DNA of 64,000 nucleotides from Methanobacteriota archaeon. GTDB lineage: Archaea; Thermoplasmatota; Poseidoniia; Poseidoniales; Thalassarchaeaceae. A program made the translations under genes and the position numbers. Positions within the stretch are counted from its first letter, which is position 1, and every line of letters starts with the position of its first letter. The stretch is taken from the NCBI GenBank assembly GCA_018650285.1, contig JABIGF010000017.1, positions 1-64,000 on the forward strand. The letters are read 5' to 3'. The notes under the pieces are model-generated. The model saw only the letters and a list, made by a program, of their open reading frames with translations, had not been told where the DNA came from and did not search any database. Positions 9,101-17,783 of the stretch are shown here, piece by piece.

Positions 9101-9835
9101 CAAGAGAGAATGAGTTTTTGGAAACCGTTCTTGAAAGATATTAAAAGCAATATCAAACTAATATTTGTTTCAAAATATTTTGCCGAAGAAGTCATGGAAG
9201 ATACTGAGGTTGATATCCCCAAAACATCTTATGAAATAATTCACAATCCAGTCAATACTTCAACATTTAATTATGTTGAAAAATCTCCCTCTCAAAGATT
9301 CAAAATCCTCACCATTCGTCCATTTGCATCTAATAAATATGCAAATGACTTGACAGTGAAAGCAATAGTTCATCTATCTAAGATGAGTATATTTTCAGAT
9401 TTGCAATTCTTAATTGTTGGTGACGGTAGATTATTTGATGAAACTATAGAACCACTAAGAAAGTTCAACAATGTAGTCATTCAACAAGGATTCCTATCTC
9501 ATGATGAAATATCATCACTCCACAAAGAGTATGGGATATTTATCACCCCAACCCGAATGGATTCCCAAGGGGTATCTAGGGATGAAGCAATGTCATCAGG
9601 GATGGTTCCCATCACTACTAATGTTACTGCAATCCCGGAATTCGTTGATAATCAATGCGGTATGCTTGTTGAGGGCGAAGATTGGGAAGGTATGGCTAAA
9701 GCAGTTCTAACTCTTGTTGAAAATCCCGAATTATTCATACGACTATCTCGTTCTGCAGCAAAAAGAGTGAGGGATCAAACCGGTTCAAATATTGTGATTC
9801 AACAGGAAATTGATTTGATTATGGGTGATTTATAA
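6101..9835 (+). CDS. Giant glycosyltransferase fusion (CgeB-like plus GT4)
   Basis: A 1244-residue protein. Residues about 190-500 resemble the CgeB/DUF3880 family of GT-B enzymes, including YLLPFAFQP, CFAGAYY and a SMFARRAFELVASNT stretch. The middle (510-870) has no domain I recognise. The C-terminal 370 residues are a GT4 glycosyltransferase: VWIHGSE, ILTIRPFASNK, VGDGRLF, and the E-x7-E-like region DSQGVSRDEAMSSGMVPI where nucleotide-sugar donors bind. It most likely adds two different sugars to the exported glycan. It starts at TTG 6101; the ATG at 6194 (MERPVDIKS) is the alternative. Its stop overlaps the next start (TAATG). The DNA is extremely AT-rich, suggesting exchange of the island. 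Confidence 0.75.
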   Translation: MRIVKSLLKKLGVLRHHPPFSTPFRRQIILSMERPVDIKSIELGFKNKLETDKETDKEKLRQSIDYLLSKGRKKDASNFFVAALRAMYATNSPHATSFGLRIIDFIPDSRAIVTIVNNLMNENDYEGVPKLLSLVGPSPWKVNINTQLMKTSGEVKYVRSEEEEPTTSVWGINFSPAETPPDLLIDGRQISELKVACILDEFSFNSFKYESNFWQLSVSDFGNELENFQPDILFVESAWRGKDGLWGSKVGHADIEVIEILQWCQSNNVPTVFWNKEDPVHFRSFLNIARLFDYVFTTDIDCIQRYKSSLKHDRVYLLPFAFQPITHNPIEEFERIKGLCFAGAYYKKYAERNKDFNNILGGLKSSMNVDIYDRNYLDDNPDYSFPEEFSDLIIGTLKFDEINLAYKGYDFGLNLNTIKHSQSMFARRAFELVASNTIVFSNFSRGIELLFGDIIFTSDSGSEILKRYQQYDEIKLRKLKLAGLRTVFSQHTYGHRFKYILSKVTQSNIKNVEKGVLVISLVNSTEEIEKVVNNFNNQIYGITKLILLSHVLNSTEHEKGIEIINFVDLEAHFFEELMSEFEYLSYFNPSSYYGKNFLTDLVHSTTYVHDRAITKMTRYYVNKEGVIDLLIEYPRYSKCPNLNFNSALIPKSMIMNKPVIPSIKKWVANPIIDIRSFSIDEFNYCENGSSQVEKVTIVDDISINTGVNYNAMLTFSECIDSDEIQTEGKYFSSAEFYQEICDFSHERVNVQYKNGKTQIESVLDQGEHTYIYWPDFIEPNKVGFKDGIGKFFLDSSPGLRLMLAVVFYDESRNKIGFDLSLANSNIEIKLPPETTHVRVGLRLYQQGITELNSLDLYHHQLTPKKIFTSEKVIVISNNYPSYDEKYRNGFLHTRLKEYKEKSLLVDMFIFRPGGQIEFSEYEGIRVISGSETALHNILNEKTHSKILVHFLDNEMWQVIKSHLDDRELLVWIHGSEIQPWHRRLFNFSTKDEIKEAKVLSQERMSFWKPFLKDIKSNIKLIFVSKYFAEEVMEDTEVDIPKTSYEIIHNPVNTSTFNYVEKSPSQRFKILTIRPFASNKYANDLTVKAIVHLSKMSIFSDLQFLIVGDGRLFDETIEPLRKFNNVVIQQGFLSHDEISSLHKEYGIFITPTRMDSQGVSRDEAMSSGMVPITTNVTAIPEFVDNQCGMLVEGEDWEGMAKAVLTLVENPELFIRLSRSAAKRVRDQTGSNIVIQQEIDLIMGDL

Positions 9836-10977
9836 TGAAAGTGTTGACTATATTTGGTACGAGACCCGAAGCAATAAAAATGGCACCATTAGTCAAATTA
9901 TTAGGTAATCAGAAATCAATTGAAAGCAAATTATGTGTTACGGGTCAGCACAGAGAAATGCTTGACCAAGTTTTAGAATTATTCGAAATTGTGCCAGATT
10001 ATGATCTAAATATAATGAAGAGCGGGCAATCATTATCTGACATAGCATCTAGGATAATGAACGAAATACAATATGTATTTGATGATTTTAATCCGGACTT
10101 AGTGTTAATTCATGGCGACACATCTACTACATTTTTTGCCGCATTATCTGGATTTTACCATCAAGCAAAAATAGGCCACATTGAAGCAGGATTGAGAACG
10201 GGAAACATTTACTCTCCTTGGCCAGAAGAAGCAAACAGAAAGTTAGTGTCTTGCATTGCGAATTACCATTTCGCACCCACATCCCAAGCAAGAATTAATT
10301 TAATGGGGGAGGGTATTCAAGAATCAAGTATATTTGTCACAGGAAATACTGTTATTGATGCATTATTGTTTGTTAAAGGCCTAATTAAATCTGATTCAGA
10401 ATTAGAACGAAAGATGGCAGTGCTTTTCCCCATGCTTTCAGAATCTAGAAAAATGATTCTTATCACTGGGCATCGAAGAGAAAACTTCGGTGGTGGTTTT
10501 GAGAGAATTTGTAATTCTATACTACAGTTAGCTACTTTACATCCCGATGTTGATTTTGTATATCCAGTTCATCTTAATCCTAGAGTTAGGGAACCAGTTA
10601 ATGAAATTTTAACATCATGCCCAAATATCCATTTAATTGAACCACAAGGATATATTGAATTTGTTTATCTGATGATGAATAGTGATATTATTCTCACGGA
10701 CTCCGGTGGCATTCAAGAAGAGGCCCCATCTTTAGGAAAACCTGTATTAGTAATGAGGGACACAACTGAACGACCCGAAGCGTTAGATGCGGGCACCGTA
10801 AAATTAGTTGGGACAAATGTAGAATTGATAGTAAACTCAGTGAATGAATTGTTGACCAATCCAATTGAATACGCTAAGATGAGTGAGGCACATAACCCAT
10901 ATGGGGATGGAAAAGCAGTGAATAGAATTATTGAAATCATAAATCAAGAAAAAGGAGATGGTAAAAGTGCCCGGTGA
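9835..10977 (+). CDS. wecB: UDP-N-acetylglucosamine 2-epimerase (non-hydrolysing), copy 1
   Basis: A 380-residue WecB-family enzyme that interconverts UDP-GlcNAc and UDP-ManNAc. The N-terminal motif KVLTIFGTRPEAIKMAPL, IHGDTSTTFF, GHIEAGLRTGN, ITGHRRENFG and LTDSGGIQEEAPSLGKPVL are all present, and length is typical. It overlaps the upstream glycosyltransferase by one base and is followed by a second epimerase in the same operon. It would supply ManNAc units, or ManNAcA together with the dehydrogenase at 2552-3373. Confidence 0.93.
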   Translation: MKVLTIFGTRPEAIKMAPLVKLLGNQKSIESKLCVTGQHREMLDQVLELFEIVPDYDLNIMKSGQSLSDIASRIMNEIQYVFDDFNPDLVLIHGDTSTTFFAALSGFYHQAKIGHIEAGLRTGNIYSPWPEEANRKLVSCIANYHFAPTSQARINLMGEGIQESSIFVTGNTVIDALLFVKGLIKSDSELERKMAVLFPMLSESRKMILITGHRRENFGGGFERICNSILQLATLHPDVDFVYPVHLNPRVREPVNEILTSCPNIHLIEPQGYIEFVYLMMNSDIILTDSGGIQEEAPSLGKPVLVMRDTTERPEALDAGTVKLVGTNVELIVNSVNELLTNPIEYAKMSEAHNPYGDGKAVNRIIEIINQEKGDGKSAR

Positions 10978-12073
10978 GATTGTATTAGTTGTTGGTGCCC
11001 GCCCTAATTTCATGAAAATCGCACCACTTCATGCTGAACTTTCTCGTAGGGGGGTTAAGCAATTATTACTTCATACAGGTCAGCACTATGATGAAAATAT
11101 GTCGAAAGTTTTCTTTGAAGATTTAGGGATGCCAGAACCGGATATTTATTTAGGAATTGGATCCGGTTCCCATGCAGAACAAACAGCAAAAGTCATGGTT
11201 GAGTTTGAGAAAATTTGCATTGAACACAAACCTTCGATGATTGTTGTCGTGGGTGATGTTAATTCTACAATTGCTTGTTCAATGGTGGCTGCTAAATTAT
11301 GGATCCCCTCAGCTCATGTGGAAGCAGGTTTACGTTCATTTGATAGAAAAATGCCAGAGGAAATCAATCGTATTCTTACAGATACTATTTGTGATTTGTT
11401 ACTAACACCATCGCTTGATGGTAATGAAAATTTATTGAAAGAAGGGGTTGAAAAACATAAGATTCATTTTGTAGGCAATATTATGATTGACAGTTTGATG
11501 ATTAATTTGGAGCGCGCCCGTAATTGTAATATTCATTCTCTGCTTAATATTGAGAAGGGAAAATATGGTGTGGTCACCCTCCATCGTCCATCTAATGTGG
11601 ACAATCAAGAAGCCTTTGAAAGAATAATAACTGCACTTGAGGTTGTGGGGGGCAATATTCCACTAGTGTTGCCATTACACCCAAGGACCAAAAAGCAGGC
11701 AGAAAATTTTGGTTTATCTGATAGATTGAAATCAATTCCTAATATTATTATCACTGAACCTGCGGGATATTTAGATTTTGTATCATTAATGGCCTCAGCA
11801 AAAATAGTATTAACAGATTCAGGTGGTTTACAAGAAGAAACAACAACACTTAGCATTCCATGTGTTACATTGCGTGAGAACACTGAGCGACCCATTACTG
11901 TGACAGAAGGAACCAATACAATCGTTGGTAATGATACCGATACCATAATATCTACAGTACTGGATATTCTTGAGAATGGTGGTAAGACTGGTTGCATACC
12001 TGATTTGTGGGATGGGAAAACTGCGGTGCGAATATCTGATATTCTACTTTCTCACATAAAAAATAATGATTAA
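10967..12073 (+). CDS. UDP-N-acetylglucosamine 2-epimerase family, copy 2
   Basis: A 368-residue second member of the same family: VVGARPNFMKIAPLHAEL, GDVNSTIACSMVA, AHVEAGLRSFDR, VTLHRPSNVDN and LTDSGGLQEETTTL. It belongs to a different branch from copy 1 (ARPNFMK instead of TRPEAIK), the branch often annotated as UDP-GlcNAc 2-epimerase or WbpI-like. I chose GTG 10967 because GGAG lies nine bases upstream (10954-10957); the ATG at 10958 would touch the GGAG directly. It overlaps copy 1 by 11 bases. The substrate may be UDP-GlcNAc or an acetamido-uronic derivative. Confidence 0.88.
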   Translation: MPGEIVLVVGARPNFMKIAPLHAELSRRGVKQLLLHTGQHYDENMSKVFFEDLGMPEPDIYLGIGSGSHAEQTAKVMVEFEKICIEHKPSMIVVVGDVNSTIACSMVAAKLWIPSAHVEAGLRSFDRKMPEEINRILTDTICDLLLTPSLDGNENLLKEGVEKHKIHFVGNIMIDSLMINLERARNCNIHSLLNIEKGKYGVVTLHRPSNVDNQEAFERIITALEVVGGNIPLVLPLHPRTKKQAENFGLSDRLKSIPNIIITEPAGYLDFVSLMASAKIVLTDSGGLQEETTTLSIPCVTLRENTERPITVTEGTNTIVGNDTDTIISTVLDILENGGKTGCIPDLWDGKTAVRISDILLSHIKNND

Positions 12074-12086
12074 TGGGGTGCTGTAG

Positions 12087-13460
12087 TTGCCTAGTGAAGA
12101 ACCGCTACGTATACTGCATGTTTTGGCAAATGGTCCACCTGATGTAAATGGTTATGCAATACGCACTCATTCCCTGTTGACCTCCCAACTTAATTCAAAA
12201 GAAGCATCTCCGATAGGACTCACATCTCCATGGTATCCTGAACGTGAATCAATGATTGAAGACACCGTGATCGATGGTATTCAATATTTTAGAACTAAAC
12301 ATCCAACACATATTAAAAATAATTCCAAAAATAGTTTTAAATGGGTAAAAAAACGTGGTTACGGGAAGATTAAACGTATTAATAAACCAAAGAATACAAT
12401 AGTGCAAAAAAGCAAACCCCGCCCTTTTATTACAGTGTTTCAGAAATTATTAGTTCCGTTTAACATGGGGTTAACTTGGTTAGAAGAGAAAATTCTATTC
12501 CGCCATTTTCAAAAGAGAATTATTGAGATTGCCGTGAAAGAGAAATCACAAATCATTCACGCCCATACCCCTTATCGAGTAGGGATTCCAGCGATACGCG
12601 CAGCTCGAAAATTAAAATTGCCATTCGTATATGAGATGCGGGGGATGTGGGAAGAAACAGCAGTTGCCAATGGTCGTTGGAAATCATGGGGCCCATCATA
12701 TAAGAGATTTAGATTTCATGAGACAAGGGTACTTCGTAAGGCAGATGCCGTAATTTGTATTAGTGAAACATTACGTAAAGAAGCAATTTCGCGTGGTGTT
12801 AATCCCAAGAAAATATCATTGGTACCAAATGCAGTTAAACTCAATGAGTCGGATCATGTTTCAGAATTATTACCAGTTGCTCAGTCAAAGTTAGAAAAAA
12901 GTATTGTTGTAGGTTATATTGGTAGTTTACGCGATATTGAAGGAGTGGATGCTACTGCTGAAGCAGTGGCCTTGTTGATATCTAAGGGTGTGAATGTAAA
13001 ATTATTCGTTCTTTCATCTCAAGCGGGGCAAGAGGAATTGAAAACCCATTGTGAATCATTGGGAATGGGGGATAATACAGTAATTTTGGGTCCAGTCCCC
13101 CACGATGAAGTAGCACCATTTTATGATTTGATAGATATTTTTGTAGTTAGTCGCCCAGACACAAGAGTAACTCGTTTAGTAACGCCTCTCAAACCATTTG
13201 AAGCAATGCAACGAGGCCGTGCATTAGTGATGACAGATCTCCCAGCTCTCTCAGAAATAGTTGAACACGGTGTAACTGGTTTGTTATATCCTCCTGGAGA
13301 CATTGAAGCACTTTCTAAGTCAATTTTTTCATTAATTGAAAATGAAAACCTCCGTCAAAAGTTAGGCCAAAATGCAAAATCATGGGTTGAAGAAAATCGC
13401 ACATGGGAGAATGTAATTGATGGTGCATTGGAGGCTTATCACCGAGCGATTCAAAATTAA
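12087..13460 (+). CDS. Glycosyltransferase family 4
   Basis: A 457-residue GT-B fold glycosyltransferase. N-terminal ILHVLANGPPDVNGYAIRT marks the acceptor-side Rossmann domain, IHAHTPYRVGIPA follows, and the C-terminal half has VVGYIGSLRDIEGVD, VSRPDTRVTRLVTPLKPFEAMQ (the donor-binding acidic region) and SEIVEHGVTGLLYPPGD. A very basic insertion (residues about 80-125, rich in K and R) is unusual and might contact the membrane. It starts at TTG 12087, 13 bases after the epimerase gene. Confidence 0.88.
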   Translation: MPSEEPLRILHVLANGPPDVNGYAIRTHSLLTSQLNSKEASPIGLTSPWYPERESMIEDTVIDGIQYFRTKHPTHIKNNSKNSFKWVKKRGYGKIKRINKPKNTIVQKSKPRPFITVFQKLLVPFNMGLTWLEEKILFRHFQKRIIEIAVKEKSQIIHAHTPYRVGIPAIRAARKLKLPFVYEMRGMWEETAVANGRWKSWGPSYKRFRFHETRVLRKADAVICISETLRKEAISRGVNPKKISLVPNAVKLNESDHVSELLPVAQSKLEKSIVVGYIGSLRDIEGVDATAEAVALLISKGVNVKLFVLSSQAGQEELKTHCESLGMGDNTVILGPVPHDEVAPFYDLIDIFVVSRPDTRVTRLVTPLKPFEAMQRGRALVMTDLPALSEIVEHGVTGLLYPPGDIEALSKSIFSLIENENLRQKLGQNAKSWVEENRTWENVIDGALEAYHRAIQN

Positions 13461-13477
13461 AAATTATAGTGATTAGA

Positions 13478-15370
13478 ATGAAACCTTACAACGGCGGAAT
13501 GATAAAATTTCTACTATTGGGTTTAGTCATTTTTTCCTTTATTAGTCCCTTTTATACTTCATTTTTCATGTCTTGTGATGTTGAAGATATTGAATATAAC
13601 TTAGAAGATAGTAATCAAGTTTGGAATCAATATGAAGAGCATTATTATTCAAAAAGGACGCCAGTGTATAATAGTTCGATTGAAATAGCTGATAATTTAA
13701 TCAATAAAAATGAAATTTTTTTGTTAAGATATTGGGAACCGTTTGTTTTTGACGAAGATGAATTGGATTGGTCAGAGAACCCGTATGATGATTGGACCTG
13801 GCAATTTTATTTCCATAGCTTAAGGATGGTTAGTTATTTGATTAATGCGTATGAATTGAAAGGAGATATTGTATATTTAGAAAAAGCCAAATGGTTTATT
13901 CAAAGTTGGGATGAACACAATCCATGTAGATATCAACAGGCAAGTATTTTTGGATGGGATGACCATAGTACTGCAAATAGAATCACCACGCTAATTTATT
14001 TCTGGGATAATTACCGCACATCAGAAATTTATGACGATGATTTTGCAAACGAAATTCTCAATATGTTACGAAAGCATGGTGAATTTACTGCCGATGATGG
14101 AAATTACATTTGGAAACACAATCATGGAATATATCAAGACAAGTCATTGTTACAATTAGCAGTATTATTTCCGAACTTTGATGAAAGTGATAAATGGCTA
14201 GAAATTAGTATTTCTAGACTTTCAGATCAAATTGATTATGGCGTCACACCTACAGGCGTGCATAAGGAACATAGTGTTGCATATCATTATTTAGTATTGA
14301 AATTATTCACTAGCATATCCAAATTTACGGATCATTACAATATTAGTTTTGATAAATTAGATTCAACAATTTACAATATGGAGGAATATTTGGTACACGT
14401 TACTAAACCAAACGGACTTACCCCCTTGGTCGGCGATTCTAATAGTGTAAATGTCCTAAAAATCCCAGTTAGTGATGTTAAAAATGAACATTTATTATAT
14501 TTGGTAACAGATGGAAACAATGGGGAAAAGATAGTTGAAAACAGCATTGTATACGAAGATGCTGGGGTTGCAGTTTTCAAAAATAATTGGGATACAACCG
14601 CTCCAATTTATTTTGCATTGTTTAATTCATACCATTCAAATGTGCATAAACAAAGCGATGACTTGTCATTTGTATTGTCTTACCAAGACACGGATTATTT
14701 TGTAGATTCAGGTAAATATGCTGCAGATTCAGCTTATCATGAAGAAAACATATATCGTACATTTGTAAAAAGTGTATTTGCACATAATTCAATAGCAGTA
14801 GATGATTCTTCATTCAATATACGAGATAAGCATAATGTTGGTGAATCAATAATTGAATCATACGGGATTACACCAAACTATAGCTATGTTAAAGCAAGTC
14901 ATACACAATATGATGGAGTAAAAATAACACGTACTGCAATATTTTTTGAAGAAGGGGCCGTTTATTTCCATGATGAAATTGAATCGCATGACTTTCATAA
15001 ATATACACAAATATTCAACATAGGACCTAATGTAAATGTGTCCGAAATCAATGAGAATGATTTACTATTAACTAGCGGAAAAGATAATTCTAACTTGACA
15101 TTGAAACAGTTGAGAGATGTTTCTGAATTGGAAATATTTAGCGGTTCTCTTGAACCGATGAGGGGGTGGCAATCTACTGTATTAACTGAGATTAATCCGA
15201 TAACAAGCCTCAATTTTTATCAAGAGGGAAAAAATGTTGAATTTGAAACATCAATAAACATCAATCTAATTATTACTAGTGTTGAAAAATCACAACAAGG
15301 GGGGATAGACATCTATGAAGTTACATTTGATAACGGTAGTTCTGAAAAAATTGAAATCAGCAACAATTAG
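13478..15370 (+). CDS. Heparinase II/III-like polysaccharide lyase, membrane-anchored or secreted
   Basis: A 630-residue protein with an N-terminal hydrophobic segment (FLLLGLVIFSFISPF) that should act as a signal or anchor. The N-terminal half fits the alpha/alpha toroid of heparinase/alginate lyases (KHNHGIYQDKSLLQLA near residue 215). The C-terminal half fits the Heparinase II/III beta-sandwich, with HKQSDDLSFVL, FVDSGKYAAD and FAHNSIAVDD. These enzymes cleave uronate-containing polysaccharides by beta-elimination. In an export cluster it probably trims or releases the organism's own glycan, as AlgL does, which also fits a uronic acid in the polymer. The start may also be GTG 13469 or ATG 13499. 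It converges on the next gene with a four-base gap. Confidence 0.75.
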   Translation: MKPYNGGMIKFLLLGLVIFSFISPFYTSFFMSCDVEDIEYNLEDSNQVWNQYEEHYYSKRTPVYNSSIEIADNLINKNEIFLLRYWEPFVFDEDELDWSENPYDDWTWQFYFHSLRMVSYLINAYELKGDIVYLEKAKWFIQSWDEHNPCRYQQASIFGWDDHSTANRITTLIYFWDNYRTSEIYDDDFANEILNMLRKHGEFTADDGNYIWKHNHGIYQDKSLLQLAVLFPNFDESDKWLEISISRLSDQIDYGVTPTGVHKEHSVAYHYLVLKLFTSISKFTDHYNISFDKLDSTIYNMEEYLVHVTKPNGLTPLVGDSNSVNVLKIPVSDVKNEHLLYLVTDGNNGEKIVENSIVYEDAGVAVFKNNWDTTAPIYFALFNSYHSNVHKQSDDLSFVLSYQDTDYFVDSGKYAADSAYHEENIYRTFVKSVFAHNSIAVDDSSFNIRDKHNVGESIIESYGITPNYSYVKASHTQYDGVKITRTAIFFEEGAVYFHDEIESHDFHKYTQIFNIGPNVNVSEINENDLLLTSGKDNSNLTLKQLRDVSELEIFSGSLEPMRGWQSTVLTEINPITSLNFYQEGKNVEFETSININLIITSVEKSQQGGIDIYEVTFDNGSSEKIEISNN

Positions 15371-15374
15371 TTGA

Positions 15375-16148
15375 TTATTGTAATGCTGAATCCCCATCTC
15401 TTATGTTACATGGTTCTGGTGAGAGTATTCCTTTCTTAGCGAGAACAGATGCTTCCAATAATGCATCAGGCGTTCCACAGTCGAGCCATTGATAATCATC
15501 GATATTGACAAGTTTAACTTTCTGTTCACGTAGATAGTGGCGATTTACATCAGTTATTGTGAATTTATTTCCAATTTGGTTGTATTCATCGTCCATGATT
15601 CTCCAAAAGTTTTCATCAAACAGATATATTCCCCCAATTGCTACTGCAGAAGGCGGCTCAACCGGTTTCTCAATAATATCAACAATTTCTCCACTGTCAC
15701 CAAATACCGCTACTCCAAACCTCTCTGGGTCTGGCACAGTTCTGCCAAGTAGTAAACAACCAGGTGGGTCAACTGAATTTTTCCACGCTTCAACATCTTT
15801 GTCTAATTCATAAGTAACAATATTGTCTGAAAAATAGATGAGAATTCTACTGCCTTCCACATGTGGGCGGGCCAAGTTTAGCGCGTGATGAACTCCCCTC
15901 GGCTCCTCTTCAATCACATAGTGAATATTCTCACCCGGCAAACCTGTACCCACGTGTTGAGCAATTTGTCCAATGAATTGGTTTCCAATGATTGTGATAT
16001 CTTTAATTCCAGCTCTTCGAATTGTTGCCAGAGCATAGTCAATCACTGGTCGTCTGTGAAGTGGTAACAGAGTTTTGTGGGTGTACCGAGTAAATGGAAA
16101 AAGACGGGACCCGTGCCCACCTGCAACTAGAACAGCCTTCATCTCCAT
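15375..16148 (-). CDS. Sugar-1-phosphate nucleotidyltransferase (RmlA-like)
   Basis: A 257-residue nucleotidyltransferase that joins NTP and a hexose-1-phosphate. The signature KAVLVAGGHGSRLFPFT with K in HKTLLPLHRRPVI, FSDNIVTYE (metal-binding Asp), IIEKPVEPPS and YQWLDCGTPDAL match the RmlA/GlmU N-terminal family; the length matches RmlA-type enzymes. The start is ATG 16148 or, two codons later, 16142. It is probably part of the polysaccharide supply though on the opposite strand. The actual sugar and nucleotide cannot be read from the sequence. Confidence 0.85.
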   Translation of the reverse strand: MEMKAVLVAGGHGSRLFPFTRYTHKTLLPLHRRPVIDYALATIRRAGIKDITIIGNQFIGQIAQHVGTGLPGENIHYVIEEEPRGVHHALNLARPHVEGSRILIYFSDNIVTYELDKDVEAWKNSVDPPGCLLLGRTVPDPERFGVAVFGDSGEIVDIIEKPVEPPSAVAIGGIYLFDENFWRIMDDEYNQIGNKFTITDVNRHYLREQKVKLVNIDDYQWLDCGTPDALLEASVLAKKGILSPEPCNIRDGDSALQ

Positions 16149-16213
16149 TCCTCATCCCTAACTTGGCGGCGCCCCTTCCCCCTTTTATCGGTTGATGTTT
16201 CAAAACAGTTATG

Positions 16214-16915
16214 TCAAGGCTTATTTTCAGGCCCTTTAAAGTGCCCAGAGGCAACTAAATCGCCCAATTTGTCAACTCCTGCCTCTATTAATTCAGGGTC
16301 GGCGGCTTCTGCAGCCTCCCACTCTTTGAGTGCTTTCTCAGCTGCAATTTCATTTGCCTCTTCAACCATTTTTTCAGTCTTTGTTAGTGGCCCTTCAATC
16401 CCTTCATGTTCTGGCCGAGGCATCATTGCATCAACACGTGTTACAATATCACCAAATGTATCAGCACCTTTTCCTGCTGCAGGGCCCCGTGGGTCTTTAC
16501 CTCGAGTTTTGTATACTTCTCCACCTTTCCAATCAACACTTTTTGCTAATTCTCCATCTTTACCAATGTTGTCAAATAATTCGTTTAGTGCCCGTGCCAT
16601 TTCTGGATTTCCAAAAAAACCACCAAGTGAAATATTGTCTTGAGAGTCGCCAAATAATTCACTTGCATCCAATTTTCCTGCTAATACATCATCAATCATT
16701 TTCATCATTTTTTGGGTTTGATGATTTGCATATAGATATGTTAAGAGAATTAATCCAATAAGGAAAAGTGGAAATGAAAACGTCTGTTGAAAAGGTAATA
16801 ATGGCCATATGAAAACGCTTGAAAAACCTCCCAAAAGAACAACAATAAGTCCACTACGGAGGAGTTTCGTCAAAAAGTACTCACGTCTTATTTGTTGACG
16901 TAATTCGTCGTCCAT
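16214..16915 (-). CDS. Unknown protein with two N-terminal membrane helices
   Basis: 233 residues, function not recognised. Two hydrophobic helices at about 20-38 and 46-63 form a hairpin; the rest is polar, with a Gly/Lys-rich loop and an acidic helical stretch (KTEKMVEEANEIAAEKALKEW). It lies nine bases downstream of the coiled-coil membrane protein at 16925-17728, on the same strand, so the two are probably one operon and may act together at the membrane. Confidence 0.6.
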   Translation of the reverse strand: MDDELRQQIRREYFLTKLLRSGLIVVLLGGFSSVFIWPLLPFQQTFSFPLFLIGLILLTYLYANHQTQKMMKMIDDVLAGKLDASELFGDSQDNISLGGFFGNPEMARALNELFDNIGKDGELAKSVDWKGGEVYKTRGKDPRGPAAGKGADTFGDIVTRVDAMMPRPEHEGIEGPLTKTEKMVEEANEIAAEKALKEWEAAEAADPELIEAGVDKLGDLVASGHFKGPENKP

Positions 16916-16924
16916 TATTAGCCC

Positions 16925-17728
16925 TCAAGTCAAATCCGTTGGGAGAGACTTTAGCCACTCCACTTCGGTGGTTCTTTGAGGGCGGCCAATTGGTATAGCC
17001 TCTACAGTGGGAATTGATTGATGAGTTGGTACACTGTGTGCAATAATTTCTGGGCTATTGCGCATCACCACCGAGTCTTGTACATTGACATTAGAGGTGC
17101 GAGGTTCCATAGCTAATTCATGGAGGAGATCGGTCAATGTTTTCTGTAGTTCTCTATTACCGTGAGTTACTTCATCAAGGAGTTGTTGTTCAGTAGTTTT
17201 GTTGTGACTTGCTTGATTTGAAAGCATTCTCTCAAGTGTGGCTAGTGTATTTTCCCAGCGTTCGTGGCCTGAACTGGTTTGTGATTCAAGTTTATTCAAC
17301 AATCTTTGCTGGGCGCGAATAAGTTGTTGCGCTTCTTCCATCGATTTTTTTTGTGCTTTGAGAGCATCGCGTTGACTTTCAATCAGTTTTCTTGCTTCTG
17401 GCGCTCCTACAGTATCTCTTCTTTCTAGTTCTGTTAAAGCACGTTTCAATTGTCCATCTTTGTTATGGACCATAATTTGAAGTTGTTCAGTTTGGGAGAC
17501 CATGGAAATCAATTGTTTTTCACCATAAAAAATTTGGATTGCTTGTTCTGATGCAATTTTTCCAAGTCTTTTTCGTTCGCGTGATGAATGGGGCGCATCG
17601 TAAAGAACTGTGGCAATTATTCCAGATACCACAGAATACTCAAATAATATTTCAACCGTGTTGAATAACCATATTCCGACTAACGCCCCACCGACAATCG
17701 CCCTTAATCTTGGCATTCTAACAAACAT
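16925..17728 (-). CDS. Unknown membrane-anchored coiled-coil protein
   Basis: 267 residues. The N-terminus carries one or two hydrophobic segments (VGGALVGIWLFNTVEILF and VVSGIIATVLYD) and the region from about 75 to 200 is a long charged, Gln-rich coiled coil. No enzymatic motif is seen. The C-terminal 60 residues are low in predicted structure. It precedes the two-helix protein on the same strand, and 56 bases separate it from the acidic protein upstream. Confidence 0.6.
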   Translation of the reverse strand: MFVRMPRLRAIVGGALVGIWLFNTVEILFEYSVVSGIIATVLYDAPHSSRERKRLGKIASEQAIQIFYGEKQLISMVSQTEQLQIMVHNKDGQLKRALTELERRDTVGAPEARKLIESQRDALKAQKKSMEEAQQLIRAQQRLLNKLESQTSSGHERWENTLATLERMLSNQASHNKTTEQQLLDEVTHGNRELQKTLTDLLHELAMEPRTSNVNVQDSVVMRNSPEIIAHSVPTHQSIPTVEAIPIGRPQRTTEVEWLKSLPTDLT

Positions 17729-17783
17729 TACATCAACCGCGTAGTTATTGAGAGTTTCTAGAATTAACCCAAAAGAATTATTT

